Both the position numbers and the translations under genes were made by a program. From Christensenella sp034926635 (GTDB taxonomy: Bacteria > Bacillota > Clostridia > Christensenellales > Christensenellaceae), in assembly GCA_034926635.1 (NCBI GenBank), contig JAYFQX010000005.1, positions 1 to 64,000 on the forward strand: 64,000 bases of DNA, written 5' to 3'. Numbering within the stretch: position 1 is the first letter of the stretch; every line of letters starts with the position of its first letter. This document shows, one piece after another, positions 42,992 through 51,787 of the stretch. Below the pieces are notes generated by a model that was not told where the DNA came from, made no database searches, and worked only from the letters and a program-made list of their open reading frames with translations.

Positions 42992-43374
42992 AATATAATA
43001 CCTCCAAAAATAATAAGAAAATAATATTTCCTTTCATTTATTATATACATATTTTTTAATGTTAGTCAACGAGACAAACGAAAAAATGTGAAATTATTTA
43101 ATTTCCATTATTTATGTTTAAATGGGAGTAAATATGGATATTATAGTAATATATGTGATGTAAATGTGACAAATATTACGAAAATTCATTGACAAGCGTC
43201 AGGATTTTGCGCATAATAATAGTATCAGAAAGAAATCCCTGTATGGACGATGCCCAAGCGCCCTTAATTCTGAATTGATTGATAATTTTTTGTCATTTCT
43301 ATTCATCTTATTTCTTTATGTTAAATTGCGTTTATAATTTTATATATTTTTTAGATACAGAAGGAGTAAAATTT
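42992..43374. promoter_or_regulatory. Divergent intergenic region and rho leader
   Basis: About 380 bases between the DUF4190 and rho genes, very AT-rich in its left half. It contains the rho promoter and a transcribed leader of roughly 150 bases with no clear gene; the reading frame that extends rho upstream has no ribosome site. The long leader would allow rho autoregulation by premature termination, as known in other bacteria. Confidence 0.5.
43189..43217 (+). promoter_or_regulatory. Sigma-A promoter of rho
   Basis: TTGACA (43189-43194), 17-bp spacer, CATAAT (43212-43217). Confidence 0.7.
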
Positions 43375-45192
43375 GTGGATACTAGTTTACTTGAGGACAA
43401 AAGCCTAGCCGACCTGAGGGCGATTGCCAAATTGGCAGGGGTGAAATCTCCGACCAAGTATAAAAAGGCAGAGCTTTTAGCAAAGCTTTTGGAGATGGAA
43501 CAAAAGAGTGAAGAAGAACCGGCGACGGATGCGCTTGATTTATTCGGGCTGGCATCTTTTAATCAAGCCCCTGCAAAAGAAGAAAAGTCTGTAACAGAAG
43601 AACCGTCTGCGGAAATACGGGAGGCTTCTACTGTGGCAGAACAGCCGCAGGCAACAGTGGAGATTTCTCCGGAGGAAAAGCCAAAGACAACGGCACGTAC
43701 TGCTGCGCCGCGTAAACCCCGAAAAACAGCGACGGCAGCAAAATCGGAAAAACAAGAAGAGCAGGAACCGGAAAAAAGTACGGTAAAAACCAAACGTACA
43801 CCTCGCACAAGAAAAAAAGAAGATGCGATGGAAGCGGCAGCGGAAGCGGAAGAAGCAAAAGAACTTGCGGGAGAGGCACCGCAGGCTTCGGTGCGGGAAG
43901 AAATAGAGATTGAAGAATTTCAGGATGCCGAGGCAGCAAAAGAGAACCGGGCGGATTCTCGCCGCCGCAGGATCATTGAATATGTCCCGAATAACGACGC
44001 GGTCAACGAAATACTGAATACAGGCGAATGCAAGGACGCAAACGGTATCCTCGAGGTACATTCCGAAGGCTACGGTTTTTTGCGCAGTGAAAATTATTTG
44101 CCCGGTGCAAAAGATGTTTATGTATCGCAGGCGCAAATCCGTAAGTTTAATTTAAAGACAGGCGATAAAGTGCGCGGAAAAACGAGACCGTCCAAAGACG
44201 GAGAACGTTTGCTGGCGCTTTTGTATATTGAATCCGTAAATGGTGAGCCGGTAGAAAAATGTCTGACGCGCAGACCGTTTGAGGAATTGACGCCGATTTA
44301 TCCGAACGAGCGTTTTACGCTGGAAAACATCCGGGCGTCGCGTGATCTTGCCATCCGCATGATCGACTTGATTTCGCCAATTGGCAAAGGACAGCGCGGT
44401 TTGATCGTCGCACCGCCAAAAGCCGGCAAAACCATCCTGCTGAAGAAGATTGCAAATAGCATCACAACCAACTATCCGGAGGTCGAGCTCATTGTGCTGC
44501 TGATTGACGAACGACCCGAGGAAGTTACCGATATGCAAAGATCTATTTCCGGCGAAGTGGTGTATTCCACATTTGATGAACGACCGGAAAATCATGCGCG
44601 TGTTGCAGATATGGTTATCGAACGCGCAAAGAGGCTGGTGGAACACGGAAAAGACGTTGTGATCCTGCTGGACAGCCTAACGCGTCTCGGACGTGCACAC
44701 AACCTGGTGGTTCCTCCGTCGGGAAGGACGCTTTCCGGCGGTCTTGACCCGGCGTCCCTCTATAAGCCCAAGCGGTTTTTCGGTGCGGCGCGAAACATTG
44801 AAAACGGCGGATCTCTGACGATCATCGCTACTGCGCTTGTCGAGACAGGGTCGCGGATGGATGAAATTATTTACGAAGAATTCAAGGGAACAGGCAACAT
44901 GGAAATCCATCTTGACCGTAAGCTTTCTGAGAAGAGAATTTTCCCTGCTGTGGATTTGGCGAAATCCGGTACGCGCCGGGAAGATTTGTTGCTTTCGCAA
45001 AAGGAGTTGGAAGGAACGTGGGCACTGCGTAAGGCATTGTCTTCCGGCAACACGACAGAAGTTACGGAGCAACTGATCGGCATGCTTGTAAGAACGCAAA
45101 CCAACGAGGAATTTTTGGCAAGACTGCATGAGTGGTTCCGCATTTGGGAAAAAGAAGGCTATAATTCAGGAACGAATAACAGCCGGTATTAA
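43375..45192 (+). CDS. rho: Transcription termination factor Rho with N-terminal insertion
   Basis: 605 residues, against about 420 in E. coli. Order: short N-terminal Rho domain (SLADLRAIAKLAGVKSPTKYKKAELLAKLLEME), a disordered charged insertion of about 160 residues rich in Ala, Glu, Lys and Arg, the cold-shock-like RNA-binding domain (GILEVHSEGYGFLRSENYLPGAKDVYVS), Walker A in PPKAGKTILLKKIA near 346-354, Walker B VVILLDSLTRLGRAHN, and the Q/R-loop SGGLDPASLYKPKRFFGAARN. The hexameric helicase ends transcription. Start is a GTG eight bases after AAGGAG; no upstream ATG in the frame has a ribosome site. Confidence 0.96.
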   Translation: MDTSLLEDKSLADLRAIAKLAGVKSPTKYKKAELLAKLLEMEQKSEEEPATDALDLFGLASFNQAPAKEEKSVTEEPSAEIREASTVAEQPQATVEISPEEKPKTTARTAAPRKPRKTATAAKSEKQEEQEPEKSTVKTKRTPRTRKKEDAMEAAAEAEEAKELAGEAPQASVREEIEIEEFQDAEAAKENRADSRRRRIIEYVPNNDAVNEILNTGECKDANGILEVHSEGYGFLRSENYLPGAKDVYVSQAQIRKFNLKTGDKVRGKTRPSKDGERLLALLYIESVNGEPVEKCLTRRPFEELTPIYPNERFTLENIRASRDLAIRMIDLISPIGKGQRGLIVAPPKAGKTILLKKIANSITTNYPEVELIVLLIDERPEEVTDMQRSISGEVVYSTFDERPENHARVADMVIERAKRLVEHGKDVVILLDSLTRLGRAHNLVVPPSGRTLSGGLDPASLYKPKRFFGAARNIENGGSLTIIATALVETGSRMDEIIYEEFKGTGNMEIHLDRKLSEKRIFPAVDLAKSGTRREDLLLSQKELEGTWALRKALSSGNTTEVTEQLIGMLVRTQTNEEFLARLHEWFRIWEKEGYNSGTNNSRY

Positions 45193-45247
45193 AAAAGGGA
45201 TCTATGTCAAATATTGGGATAGAGCAGCAAACTAAAGAACAATATGT

Positions 45248-45275
45248 GAGCCGGTCAGCGTGTGCTGATCGGCTC
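45248..45275 (+). terminator. Hairpin downstream of rho
   Basis: Stem GAGCCGGTCAGC / GCTGATCGGCTC with a GTGT loop. The T-run is weak (TAACTTTG), so termination would be inefficient. Confidence 0.5.
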
Positions 45276-45316
45276 TAACTTTGTGTTTGCGATGGTTAGG
45301 CTACGACGGCGAAGGT

Positions 45317-45427
45317 GATCAAAACGGCGATAACCATAAGCAATATGTTGCTTTTTACGCTTACCCTAATCTTTTTGATAGAATCTTTATTCTATTGCGA
45401 TATCGACAGGGATAACGTTTTGATCAA
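45317..45427. repeat. 110-bp inverted-repeat element with internal hairpins
   Basis: Outer arms GATCAAAACG (from 45318) and CGTTTTGATC (to about 45426) are perfect over 10 bases. Inside are AAGCAA-TATG-TTGCTT and TAGAAT-CTTT-ATTCTA. The whole could fold as a branched RNA on either strand or be a small non-autonomous mobile element. No known class recognised. Confidence 0.5.
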
Positions 45428-45458
45428 GCGAGTATGGGGTGACGCTTGCGCAGGCGTT

Positions 45459-45502
45459 AAAAAACCGGACGTGGAGAGGATGCTCTCCGTCCGGTTTTTT
45501 AT
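45459..45502. terminator. Bidirectional intrinsic terminator after leuS
   Basis: Long stem AAAACCGGACG ... CGTCCGGTTTT with an inner GAGAG / CTCTC helix; T-runs on both exits. Confidence 0.88.
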
Positions 45503-45522
45503 ACTGTATTTACATCATGGCA

Positions 45523-47934
45523 TTATTTTACAACGATATTCACGATACGTCCGGGTACCACGATTAATTTAATGATCTGTTTGCCTTCCCATAACGAAGC
45601 AAAGTTGTCGCGCACAAAAGCTTCGACTTCTTCTTTGGAAGCGCTTGCCGAAATATCAAACTTTGCACGAACTTTACCGTTGACCTGCACGGCCATGTTG
45701 CAGGTATCTCGAATTAATGCGCCTTCATCGCATTCCGGGAACGATTGGTTGAAGATGGAATACTCTCCCCCCAGCCGCGACCACATTTCTTCTGTGAAAT
45801 GCGGGGCAAATGGCGCGAGCAGCAAGCAAAGTTTTTTGGCAACTGCCAGCGCAAAGACGGAATCAGGCTGACCATCCATATATTTATATATTTTGTTGAC
45901 AAGTTCCATGATGCGCGCGACAGCTGTATTAAAACCAAACTGCGGCAGATCTCTTGCAATATTCTGGATAGCATAATTCAGTTGATAGTTGACGTCCGTA
46001 TCAATTTTGCCGCTGCCGCCGGAAAGCGCGGCAACTGCATCCACAAGCCTTTCCACACGCTCCAAAAAGCGCGAGATTGCCTTAATGCCATCGTCATTCC
46101 ATGGACCGCCTTCTACGTAATTAAACCCAAACGCCAGATACATGCGCAAGACGTCTGCGCCATATTTGTGGATCAGGTCGTCCGGCGATACCACGTTTCC
46201 GCGGCTTTTGCTCATTTTTTCTCCATCTGGACCAAGAATGGTGCCCTGGTGAACCAGCGAAGAGAAAGGCTCGTCAAAGCCGACATAACCCATATCGTGG
46301 AAGGCTTTGGTGAAGAAACGCGCGTAAAGCAGGTGCATGCAGGCATGCTCGGCGCCGCCAACATATTTGTCGACGGGCAACAGGGAATCGATGATCTTTT
46401 TATCCCATGCCTGTGCCGCGTCTTTGTTATCCGGATAACGCAGATAATACCACGAAGAACACACAAACGTATCCATTGTATCCACATCGCGTCTTGCAGG
46501 ACCGCCGCAAACAGGGCATGTGGTGTTGACAAAATCTTCTTTTTTGGCAAGCGGTGATGTGCCGTCCGGCGTAAAGTTGACATCGTAGGGAAGCACAACG
46601 GGGAGTTGGTCTTCCGGTACGGGGACTTCGCCGCATTTTTCACAGTAGACCATGGGAATGGGTGCGCCCCAATAACGCTGGCGGGAAACCAGCCAGTCAC
46701 GCAGGCGATAGTTGGTTTTAAAACCGCCTTTTCCCTCCTGGTTCAGCGCATCCAGAATTGCTTTTTTGCCCTGCTCTGTTGTGAGCCCGTCATATTTTTC
46801 ACTGTTTACGAGCACGCCGTGCTCTGTATAGGGGAGCGCATCGTCCGATCCATCTTTGGATTTGATAACACGCTCAATCGGCAGACCGAATTTTTCTGCG
46901 AACGCATAGTCGCGGTCGTCATGTGCGGGAACTGCCATCACGCAGCCTGTGCCATAACTTGCGAGCACATAATCCGCCGTCCAGATAGGCACCTTGCGCC
47001 CATTAACAGGATTGATGGCATACGCGCCGGTAAACACGCCTGTTTTTTCACGTGTGGTGGAAAGCCTGTCGATTTCGCTGGCGCGCGCTGCATAGGCCTG
47101 GTATTCTTTGACTGCGGCAGACTGTTGTGGCGTAGTGATCTCATCCACCAGAGGATGTTCCGGGGAAATTACCACATAGGTGCAGCCAAACAGCGTATCC
47201 GCACGGGTGGTAAACACCGTAAAATCACCGCCGCCGTCAATAGCAAATTTTACTTCTCCGCCCTGCGATTTGCCAATCCAGTTTTTTTGCATGAGTTTGG
47301 TTTTTTCCGGCCAGTCGATACGCGACAGACCTTCTAAAAGCTGTTCCGCATAATCGGTGATCTTAAAAAACCACTGGGTCAGATGCTTGCGCGTGACAGG
47401 TGTTCCGCAGCGCTCACAGCAGCCCTCGACCACCTGTTCGTTGGCGAGTACTGTGTTGCACGACGGGCACCAGTTCACAGGCGCCGCTTTGCGGTAGGCA
47501 AGCCCATGTTTATAAAGCTGCAAAAAGCACCACTGTGTCCATTTGTAATAATCGGGCAAACAGGTTTTGATTTCATAATCCCAATCCCATGTTCCGCCGA
47601 TCGCACGGAGCTGCTTTTCCATGGTTTCAATGTTTTTAATGGTGGAATCTTGTGGATGGATTCCTGTCTTGATTGCATAATTTTCCGCGGGAAGACCGAA
47701 CGCGTCAAAGCCCATAGGATGGAATACGTTATAGCCCTTCATGCGCATAAAACGCGCATAGGTATCCGCGAGACTGTAATTATACCAATGACCAACATGA
47801 AGGTTTGCACCGGAAGGGTAAGAAAACATCTCAAGCACATAACGCTTGGGTTTTTCGCTGTTTGGATCAAAGCGGTAAAGACCGGTTTCCTCCCATTTCT
47901 GCTGCCATTTTTTCTCGTTTTCTGTAAAGTTCAA
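45523..47934 (-). CDS. leuS: Leucyl-tRNA synthetase
   Basis: 803 residues from a TTG start; charges tRNA-Leu. HIGH motif as HVGH in SGANLHVGHWYNYS, editing domain TVFTTRADTLFG, KMSKS in GEKMSKSRGNVVSPDD, and a C-terminal anticodon-binding part. GGAGG lies eight bases before the TTG; the ATG 42 bases upstream has no ribosome site and its first codons contain a GC-rich hairpin, so it is rejected. No T-box leader is seen, unlike ileS. Confidence 0.97.
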   Translation of the reverse strand: MNFTENEKKWQQKWEETGLYRFDPNSEKPKRYVLEMFSYPSGANLHVGHWYNYSLADTYARFMRMKGYNVFHPMGFDAFGLPAENYAIKTGIHPQDSTIKNIETMEKQLRAIGGTWDWDYEIKTCLPDYYKWTQWCFLQLYKHGLAYRKAAPVNWCPSCNTVLANEQVVEGCCERCGTPVTRKHLTQWFFKITDYAEQLLEGLSRIDWPEKTKLMQKNWIGKSQGGEVKFAIDGGGDFTVFTTRADTLFGCTYVVISPEHPLVDEITTPQQSAAVKEYQAYAARASEIDRLSTTREKTGVFTGAYAINPVNGRKVPIWTADYVLASYGTGCVMAVPAHDDRDYAFAEKFGLPIERVIKSKDGSDDALPYTEHGVLVNSEKYDGLTTEQGKKAILDALNQEGKGGFKTNYRLRDWLVSRQRYWGAPIPMVYCEKCGEVPVPEDQLPVVLPYDVNFTPDGTSPLAKKEDFVNTTCPVCGGPARRDVDTMDTFVCSSWYYLRYPDNKDAAQAWDKKIIDSLLPVDKYVGGAEHACMHLLYARFFTKAFHDMGYVGFDEPFSSLVHQGTILGPDGEKMSKSRGNVVSPDDLIHKYGADVLRMYLAFGFNYVEGGPWNDDGIKAISRFLERVERLVDAVAALSGGSGKIDTDVNYQLNYAIQNIARDLPQFGFNTAVARIMELVNKIYKYMDGQPDSVFALAVAKKLCLLLAPFAPHFTEEMWSRLGGEYSIFNQSFPECDEGALIRDTCNMAVQVNGKVRAKFDISASASKEEVEAFVRDNFASLWEGKQIIKLIVVPGRIVNIVVK

Positions 47935-48049
47935 GTTCCTCGCCTCCGATAAAGCCGCGTCTGCGGCTGGATTCATAAAAATACATACTTATTTATTATC
48001 CGTTATTTGACGTATAAAGTCAATTACCGCCATGCTTTTTGATGGATTA

Positions 48050-49498
48050 TCAGGATGCAGGAGCGGGAGTGACTTCGGTTGCGCTACTTGTCGGGGAAGG
48101 ATCGGCGGCAGAGGGTTGTGGAGAAGCCTGAATCGTGGATTCTGTAATTGGTGTATCGGATTCGTAAAGATACACGGATTGCTTCCCTGTTTTTTGTTTG
48201 ATCCAGCTCTCGATTTGCGCTTTTTGTCCATCGGTCAGCGGCGATGTACTGTGAACGGCAAGGATAACGCTGTTCATGGTGATTTTTCCGTCTTCCCCCG
48301 GAAGAGATAAAATTGCGCCCGCACAGGAATCAATTTGCGGGAAAAGCGCTTTTAATTCGGTAGAAATTGTCAGCATATCCAAATCGTTTGCCTGAGATTC
48401 CAGAAGTTGGCTTTGATAGTTGCTGAGCGTGTTTTGCAATTCTGTTTGGATCCCTGTATTATCCTTCCCGGTATTTTGCGCGCTTTGCTGGATGAGCGCT
48501 TCCACGTCTGTTTTACTGATGCCGGTATTATATTTGGTCTGATTGACGCGCAATGTCATGGAAGGAAGGCTATAATCGGGAAGTTTATTCGCAAGCTCCT
48601 GGATTTGGCTGTCATCCAGGGTTTTCCCGACGAGCGCTACTTCAATCAGGTTTTGGTTCATGTCCAGTTTTGAGCTGACAACCTGGGTATCTTCGAAATT
48701 AAATTCGGTTTTCACATAATTTTGGTAATTTGCCTGCATGATAGAATCCGCAGCAATGCCGTAGCCGAAGTAAATACTGGGGATAATAGTAATGATTGCG
48801 ACAATGGCAATAATAATGCGTGAACGCCGCCGGGACTTATCGTTTTGGTAAACCTTTACGGGAATGTGCAGCGCGCGGAACACGATCACAGACGTTATAC
48901 AAATAAAAAATGTATTGATGAAAAAGAGGTAAAACGCTCCCAGAAAATAAGTCATAGATCCCACTGCGAGCCCATAACCCGCTGTGCATAAGGGAGGCAT
49001 CAACGCGGTCGCAATGGCCACGCCGGGGATTACGTTAGTTTTCTCTTTTCGGGTAATGCCAATGACGCCTGCAAATCCGGCAAACGTAGCGATCAATACA
49101 TCCCAAATTGTGGGGGTGGTGCGGGAAAGCAATTCGGAATCGGCGGTGGAAATGGGAGACAGTTTAAAATAAATAAAAGATGCGACTAACGAAATCCCGA
49201 TTTGCAGAGCAAATTTCAGCGCGGCATTGCGTGTATGGCGTACATCGTTGGTGGCAAAGCCATACGCCATGGAGATGATGCCGCCCATGAGCGGGGAGAT
49301 CAGCATGGCGCCGATCACAACCGCAGTGCTGTTCATGTTAAGACCGACGGAGGCGACAATAATCGCGCAAATCAGAATAAACATGTTTGCGCCTTTGATC
49401 TGTGCTCCATCCTGCGCCTGCGCATAGATTTCTTCGCTGGTCGCGCTGCCTGTTTTTAGGCTAAAGAAATTTTTTAGAGATTGTTTCCAATTCTTCAT
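48050..49498 (-). CDS. DUF389 family (TIGR00341-like) membrane protein
   Basis: 482 residues. N-terminal soluble part, then about six helices with the family phrases IVASVGLNMNSTAVVIGAMLISPLMGGIISMAYG and PGVAIATALMPPLCTAGYGLA, a second membrane block, and a long extracytoplasmic domain ending in a Ser/Pro/Thr-rich tail. The function of DUF389 is not established. Starts after a gap from the flavodoxin gene, divergent from it, and lies upstream of leuS on the same strand; a link to leuS is unlikely. Confidence 0.88.
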   Translation of the reverse strand: MKNWKQSLKNFFSLKTGSATSEEIYAQAQDGAQIKGANMFILICAIIVASVGLNMNSTAVVIGAMLISPLMGGIISMAYGFATNDVRHTRNAALKFALQIGISLVASFIYFKLSPISTADSELLSRTTPTIWDVLIATFAGFAGVIGITRKEKTNVIPGVAIATALMPPLCTAGYGLAVGSMTYFLGAFYLFFINTFFICITSVIVFRALHIPVKVYQNDKSRRRSRIIIAIVAIITIIPSIYFGYGIAADSIMQANYQNYVKTEFNFEDTQVVSSKLDMNQNLIEVALVGKTLDDSQIQELANKLPDYSLPSMTLRVNQTKYNTGISKTDVEALIQQSAQNTGKDNTGIQTELQNTLSNYQSQLLESQANDLDMLTISTELKALFPQIDSCAGAILSLPGEDGKITMNSVILAVHSTSPLTDGQKAQIESWIKQKTGKQSVYLYESDTPITESTIQASPQPSAADPSPTSSATEVTPAPAS

Positions 49499-49646
49499 AT
49501 TTTTTCCATCCGTTCTTAATATGCATTACCCTATTTAATGTATCATAAAACGATGCCGGAAAAAAGGGTTAAGACAGGCGTACTTGTATCCGAAAGCAAT
49601 CGTGTGCTAAAATAATAAAAAAATCCTTTTTTAGGAGGAGGCAGGT

Positions 49647-50171
49647 ATGCCAAAAATATTAATTGCCTATTTTTCGCGCAAAGGTAAAAACTATTGGGAA
49701 GGCGGGATTGCAGATTTGCCCGTTGGGAATACTGAGCTGGCTGCCAAAAAAATACAGGACGCAGTCGGTGGAGATTTATTCCGCATTGACCCTGTACATC
49801 CTTATCCTGAGGAATATGAGGATACGGTACAGGTATCCAAACAGGAACTGAAAAATGACGCAAGACCCGCACTGAATGGGCGCGTCCGGGATATGGACGG
49901 CTATGACGTTATTATTTTGGGATACCCCAATTGGTGCGGAACGATGCCCATGCCGGTTTTTACATTCCTGGAATCCTATGATTTCAAAGGGAAGACCATT
50001 GCGCCGTTCTGTTCCAATGAAGGAAGCGGTATGGGGCGCAGCGAAGCTGATATCCGCAGACTTTGCCCAAACGCTGCGGTTTTGCAGGGATTATCCATCC
50101 GCGGAACAAAAACAAAAGAAGCCGATCCGCAAATTCGCGAATGGCTGCGGACGCTTGGCTTTTTGGGTTAG
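49647..50171 (+). CDS. Flavodoxin family protein
   Basis: 174 residues. FMN-binding phosphate loop region ILIAYFSRKGKNYWEGG is somewhat altered from the classical TGNT loop, with GNTELAAKKIQDAVGGDLFRI supplying the conserved GNTxxxA. Later GYPNWCGTMPMPVFTFLESYDFKGKTIAPFCSNEGSGMG is typical of the longer flavodoxin_4 group. Carries electrons in anaerobic metabolism or reduces quinones. Start after TTAGGAGGAGGCAGGT. Confidence 0.9.
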   Translation: MPKILIAYFSRKGKNYWEGGIADLPVGNTELAAKKIQDAVGGDLFRIDPVHPYPEEYEDTVQVSKQELKNDARPALNGRVRDMDGYDVIILGYPNWCGTMPMPVFTFLESYDFKGKTIAPFCSNEGSGMGRSEADIRRLCPNAAVLQGLSIRGTKTKEADPQIREWLRTLGFLG

Positions 50172-50223
50172 GATAAAGGGAAGGCTTCCCTTTGACTGTC
50201 AGAGAAACTGCAAAGTAATTTGG

Positions 50224-50577
50224 TTAAGGCTTGATATAAGCGTAGCCGTCTGTTTGCCTTTGTGCGATTTCCACTACGCCCGCCGGAACTATTTTTACGC
50301 AGGGAAACAAATCCTGCGGAAAAACCCGGTGATTTTCCATGGCGTTTCTACATGCTGCAAAAACAACTGTGTTTTCTGCAAGCGCAATAATTTGTGCGCT
50401 TAGATCTTCCTGATCTGCGTTTTTTTGTGAAAGCTGCAACACGGCAGCACTGTTTGCGACGACTTCTATTTGGATTTTTTCACCGGTAATTTTTCCCTCG
50501 TACAGGCTGTTTGCCGCGTTTTCAAGCACCAGTTTCCATCTTTGAGGCTTGTCTATATGGAATAAAATTTTAAGCAT
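50224..50577 (-). CDS. DsrE family protein
   Basis: 117 residues with a Rossmann-like DsrE/DsrF fold: LKILFHIDKPQRWKLVLENAANSL, EKIQIEVVANSAAVLQL, and VVFAACRNAMENHRV with a cysteine in the place where family members bind persulfide. Sulfur transfer is plausible but only one such cysteine (in AACRNAM) is conserved. Sits 15 bases downstream of the DUF488 gene. Confidence 0.82.
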   Translation of the reverse strand: MLKILFHIDKPQRWKLVLENAANSLYEGKITGEKIQIEVVANSAAVLQLSQKNADQEDLSAQIIALAENTVVFAACRNAMENHRVFPQDLFPCVKIVPAGVVEIAQRQTDGYAYIKP

Positions 50578-50592
50578 GATATTACTCCTTTC

Positions 50593-50949
50593 CTATGGCT
50601 GTTCCAGAAGCGCTTTTAGAATAACAGCCTCGTTTTGGGTTTCGTTTTTGGAGGCATAAACCAGTGTAACGCTGCCATACGCCAAATGTTCTTTTACCAG
50701 TGCGCGGAATTCATTGGTGTAAGGATTTGCGGAAAGCTCTTCCCAATAATGTTTTTGGAATTCTTCAAAGGACATACCGGTATGATGGAACGCCGTACGA
50801 AGCGCGTTTGAGGGCGCGATTTCCTTTGCCCAAAAGTCAATGGCTGCTTTTTCTTTTGATTCGCCCTGCGGCCAAAGTCTGTCAGTCAAAATACGGTAAC
50901 CATCTTCCGGCAATGCCGGAACATAAACGCGTTTTATTTTTAATGCCAT
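50593..50949 (-). CDS. DUF488 family protein (YeaO-like)
   Basis: 118 residues. Family signature KRVYVPALPEDGYRILTDRLWPQGESKEKA and the later FHHTGMSFEEFQKHYWEEL and VTLVYASKNETQNEA. Usual form is RLWPRG; here RLWPQG. Function unknown, with proposed links to oxidative or metal stress in relatives. Start chosen at the ATG after GGGGAAAC; the frame extends further upstream without a site. Co-directional with DsrE and OsmC genes. Confidence 0.87.
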   Translation of the reverse strand: MALKIKRVYVPALPEDGYRILTDRLWPQGESKEKAAIDFWAKEIAPSNALRTAFHHTGMSFEEFQKHYWEELSANPYTNEFRALVKEHLAYGSVTLVYASKNETQNEAVILKALLEQP

Positions 50950-51002
50950 ATTGTTTCCCCTATCCTGCGAGAATAACAGCCTTGCTGGAGTACAAGAAGA
51001 AC

Positions 51003-51031
51003 AACAAAAAACGGGATGTTTGCGCATCCCG
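51003..51031 (-). terminator. Intrinsic terminator of the OsmC gene
   Basis: Arms CGGGATG / CATCCCG with a six-base loop; on the minus strand followed by TTTTTTG. Confidence 0.8.
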
Positions 51032-51096
51032 GAAAATCTTACAGCCAGACACCCGGTTTTCTTATTGCGGCAAAATATCCTTTGCCGAAGAGCCCG

Positions 51097-51540
51097 TCAG
51101 TCTACAACGACACCGGCGCGGACAAGTTTTACGCCGTTTTGGAGGCAATCTCCGACAGGGCAGTGGCTTTCGATAAAATCAGCCAGTTTTTCTACGTCGG
51201 ATTGATTGGCGTCAGTCTCAAAGTGCATGGTAAACCGGATCTCCTGAAAACCGTTGCGTACGTCCGGGTTAATGCCCAAAAAACCATCAGGGTCAAGGTC
51301 GCCCTCAAGTTCTACATGAAAACCTTTGAGGTCTACGCCGCAATGCTTTGCAAATGCCGCGGCACAAATGCTTTGGCAAGCGCCTAGGGCACAAAGTACG
51401 GCTTCTACAGGATTCAGAGAAACATCCGTACCGCCAAGGTCTGCGGGTTCATCCAAAATAATTTTGAAGCCGCGGGATTCGGCTTCCACCTGCATCCCCT
51501 CGGGGAGCTTTTTTGCGGTTGCTTTAAATGTTGTAAGCAT
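51097..51540 (-). CDS. OsmC family peroxiredoxin-like protein
   Basis: 147 residues. Candidate redox cysteines C55 in ALGACQSICA and C127 in SHCPVGDCL, with the usual Cys-Pro-Val-Gly context of the second. OsmC/Ohr enzymes reduce organic hydroperoxides; some clostridial members act in other detoxification. Start at the ATG after GAAGGTG, 17 codons inside the longer frame. Precedes the DUF488 and DsrE genes but is separated from them by a terminator. Confidence 0.88.
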   Translation of the reverse strand: MLTTFKATAKKLPEGMQVEAESRGFKIILDEPADLGGTDVSLNPVEAVLCALGACQSICAAAFAKHCGVDLKGFHVELEGDLDPDGFLGINPDVRNGFQEIRFTMHFETDANQSDVEKLADFIESHCPVGDCLQNGVKLVRAGVVVD

Positions 51541-51720
51541 AAAAACACCTTCTTTCTTTGGTTTGTAATAAAAATAATGGAGCAAAACCAAAACGGTTTT
51601 GTTATTAATAAGTAAGCGGTATGCTGTTGAAACAGAAAAAACTATGCATGACGAGGCGATTTTGCAAAAAATTTACGAAAATTTAAAAAAAATTTATATT
51701 TTTGCGTATTTTAAACCTGT

Positions 51721-51726
51721 TATAAT
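51721..51726 (+). promoter_or_regulatory. Extended -10 element of the GDPD gene
   Basis: TGTTATAAT with the -10 at 51721-51726; no clear -35. Confidence 0.45.
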
Positions 51727-51787
51727 AAATTAGAAAATAATGTATAAGATGATTTTGTTTTGGTGCAGGAAGGAGAAAGAGAGAAGT

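Larger units (their letters stand above)
45193..45458. other. Intergenic region with two structured elements, no gene
   Basis: Between rho and the leuS terminator. It holds the hairpin at 45248-45275 and a larger inverted-repeat element at 45317-45427. An open frame on the plus strand (about 85 codons from 45315) has no ribosome site and no family resemblance. Confidence 0.5.

Noticed and set aside
43540..44136. Minus-strand frame rich in Arg, Phe and Cys opposite the rho insertion
   Set aside because: Composition is the mirror of the Ala/Glu/Lys-rich coding strand; no start signals.
45315..45572. Plus-strand frame beginning with a hydrophobic stretch (IKTAITISNMLLFTLTLIFLI), resembling a small holin-like toxin
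   Set aside because: No ribosome site, runs through the leuS terminator into the antisense of leuS, and coincides with an inverted-repeat element; no family match.
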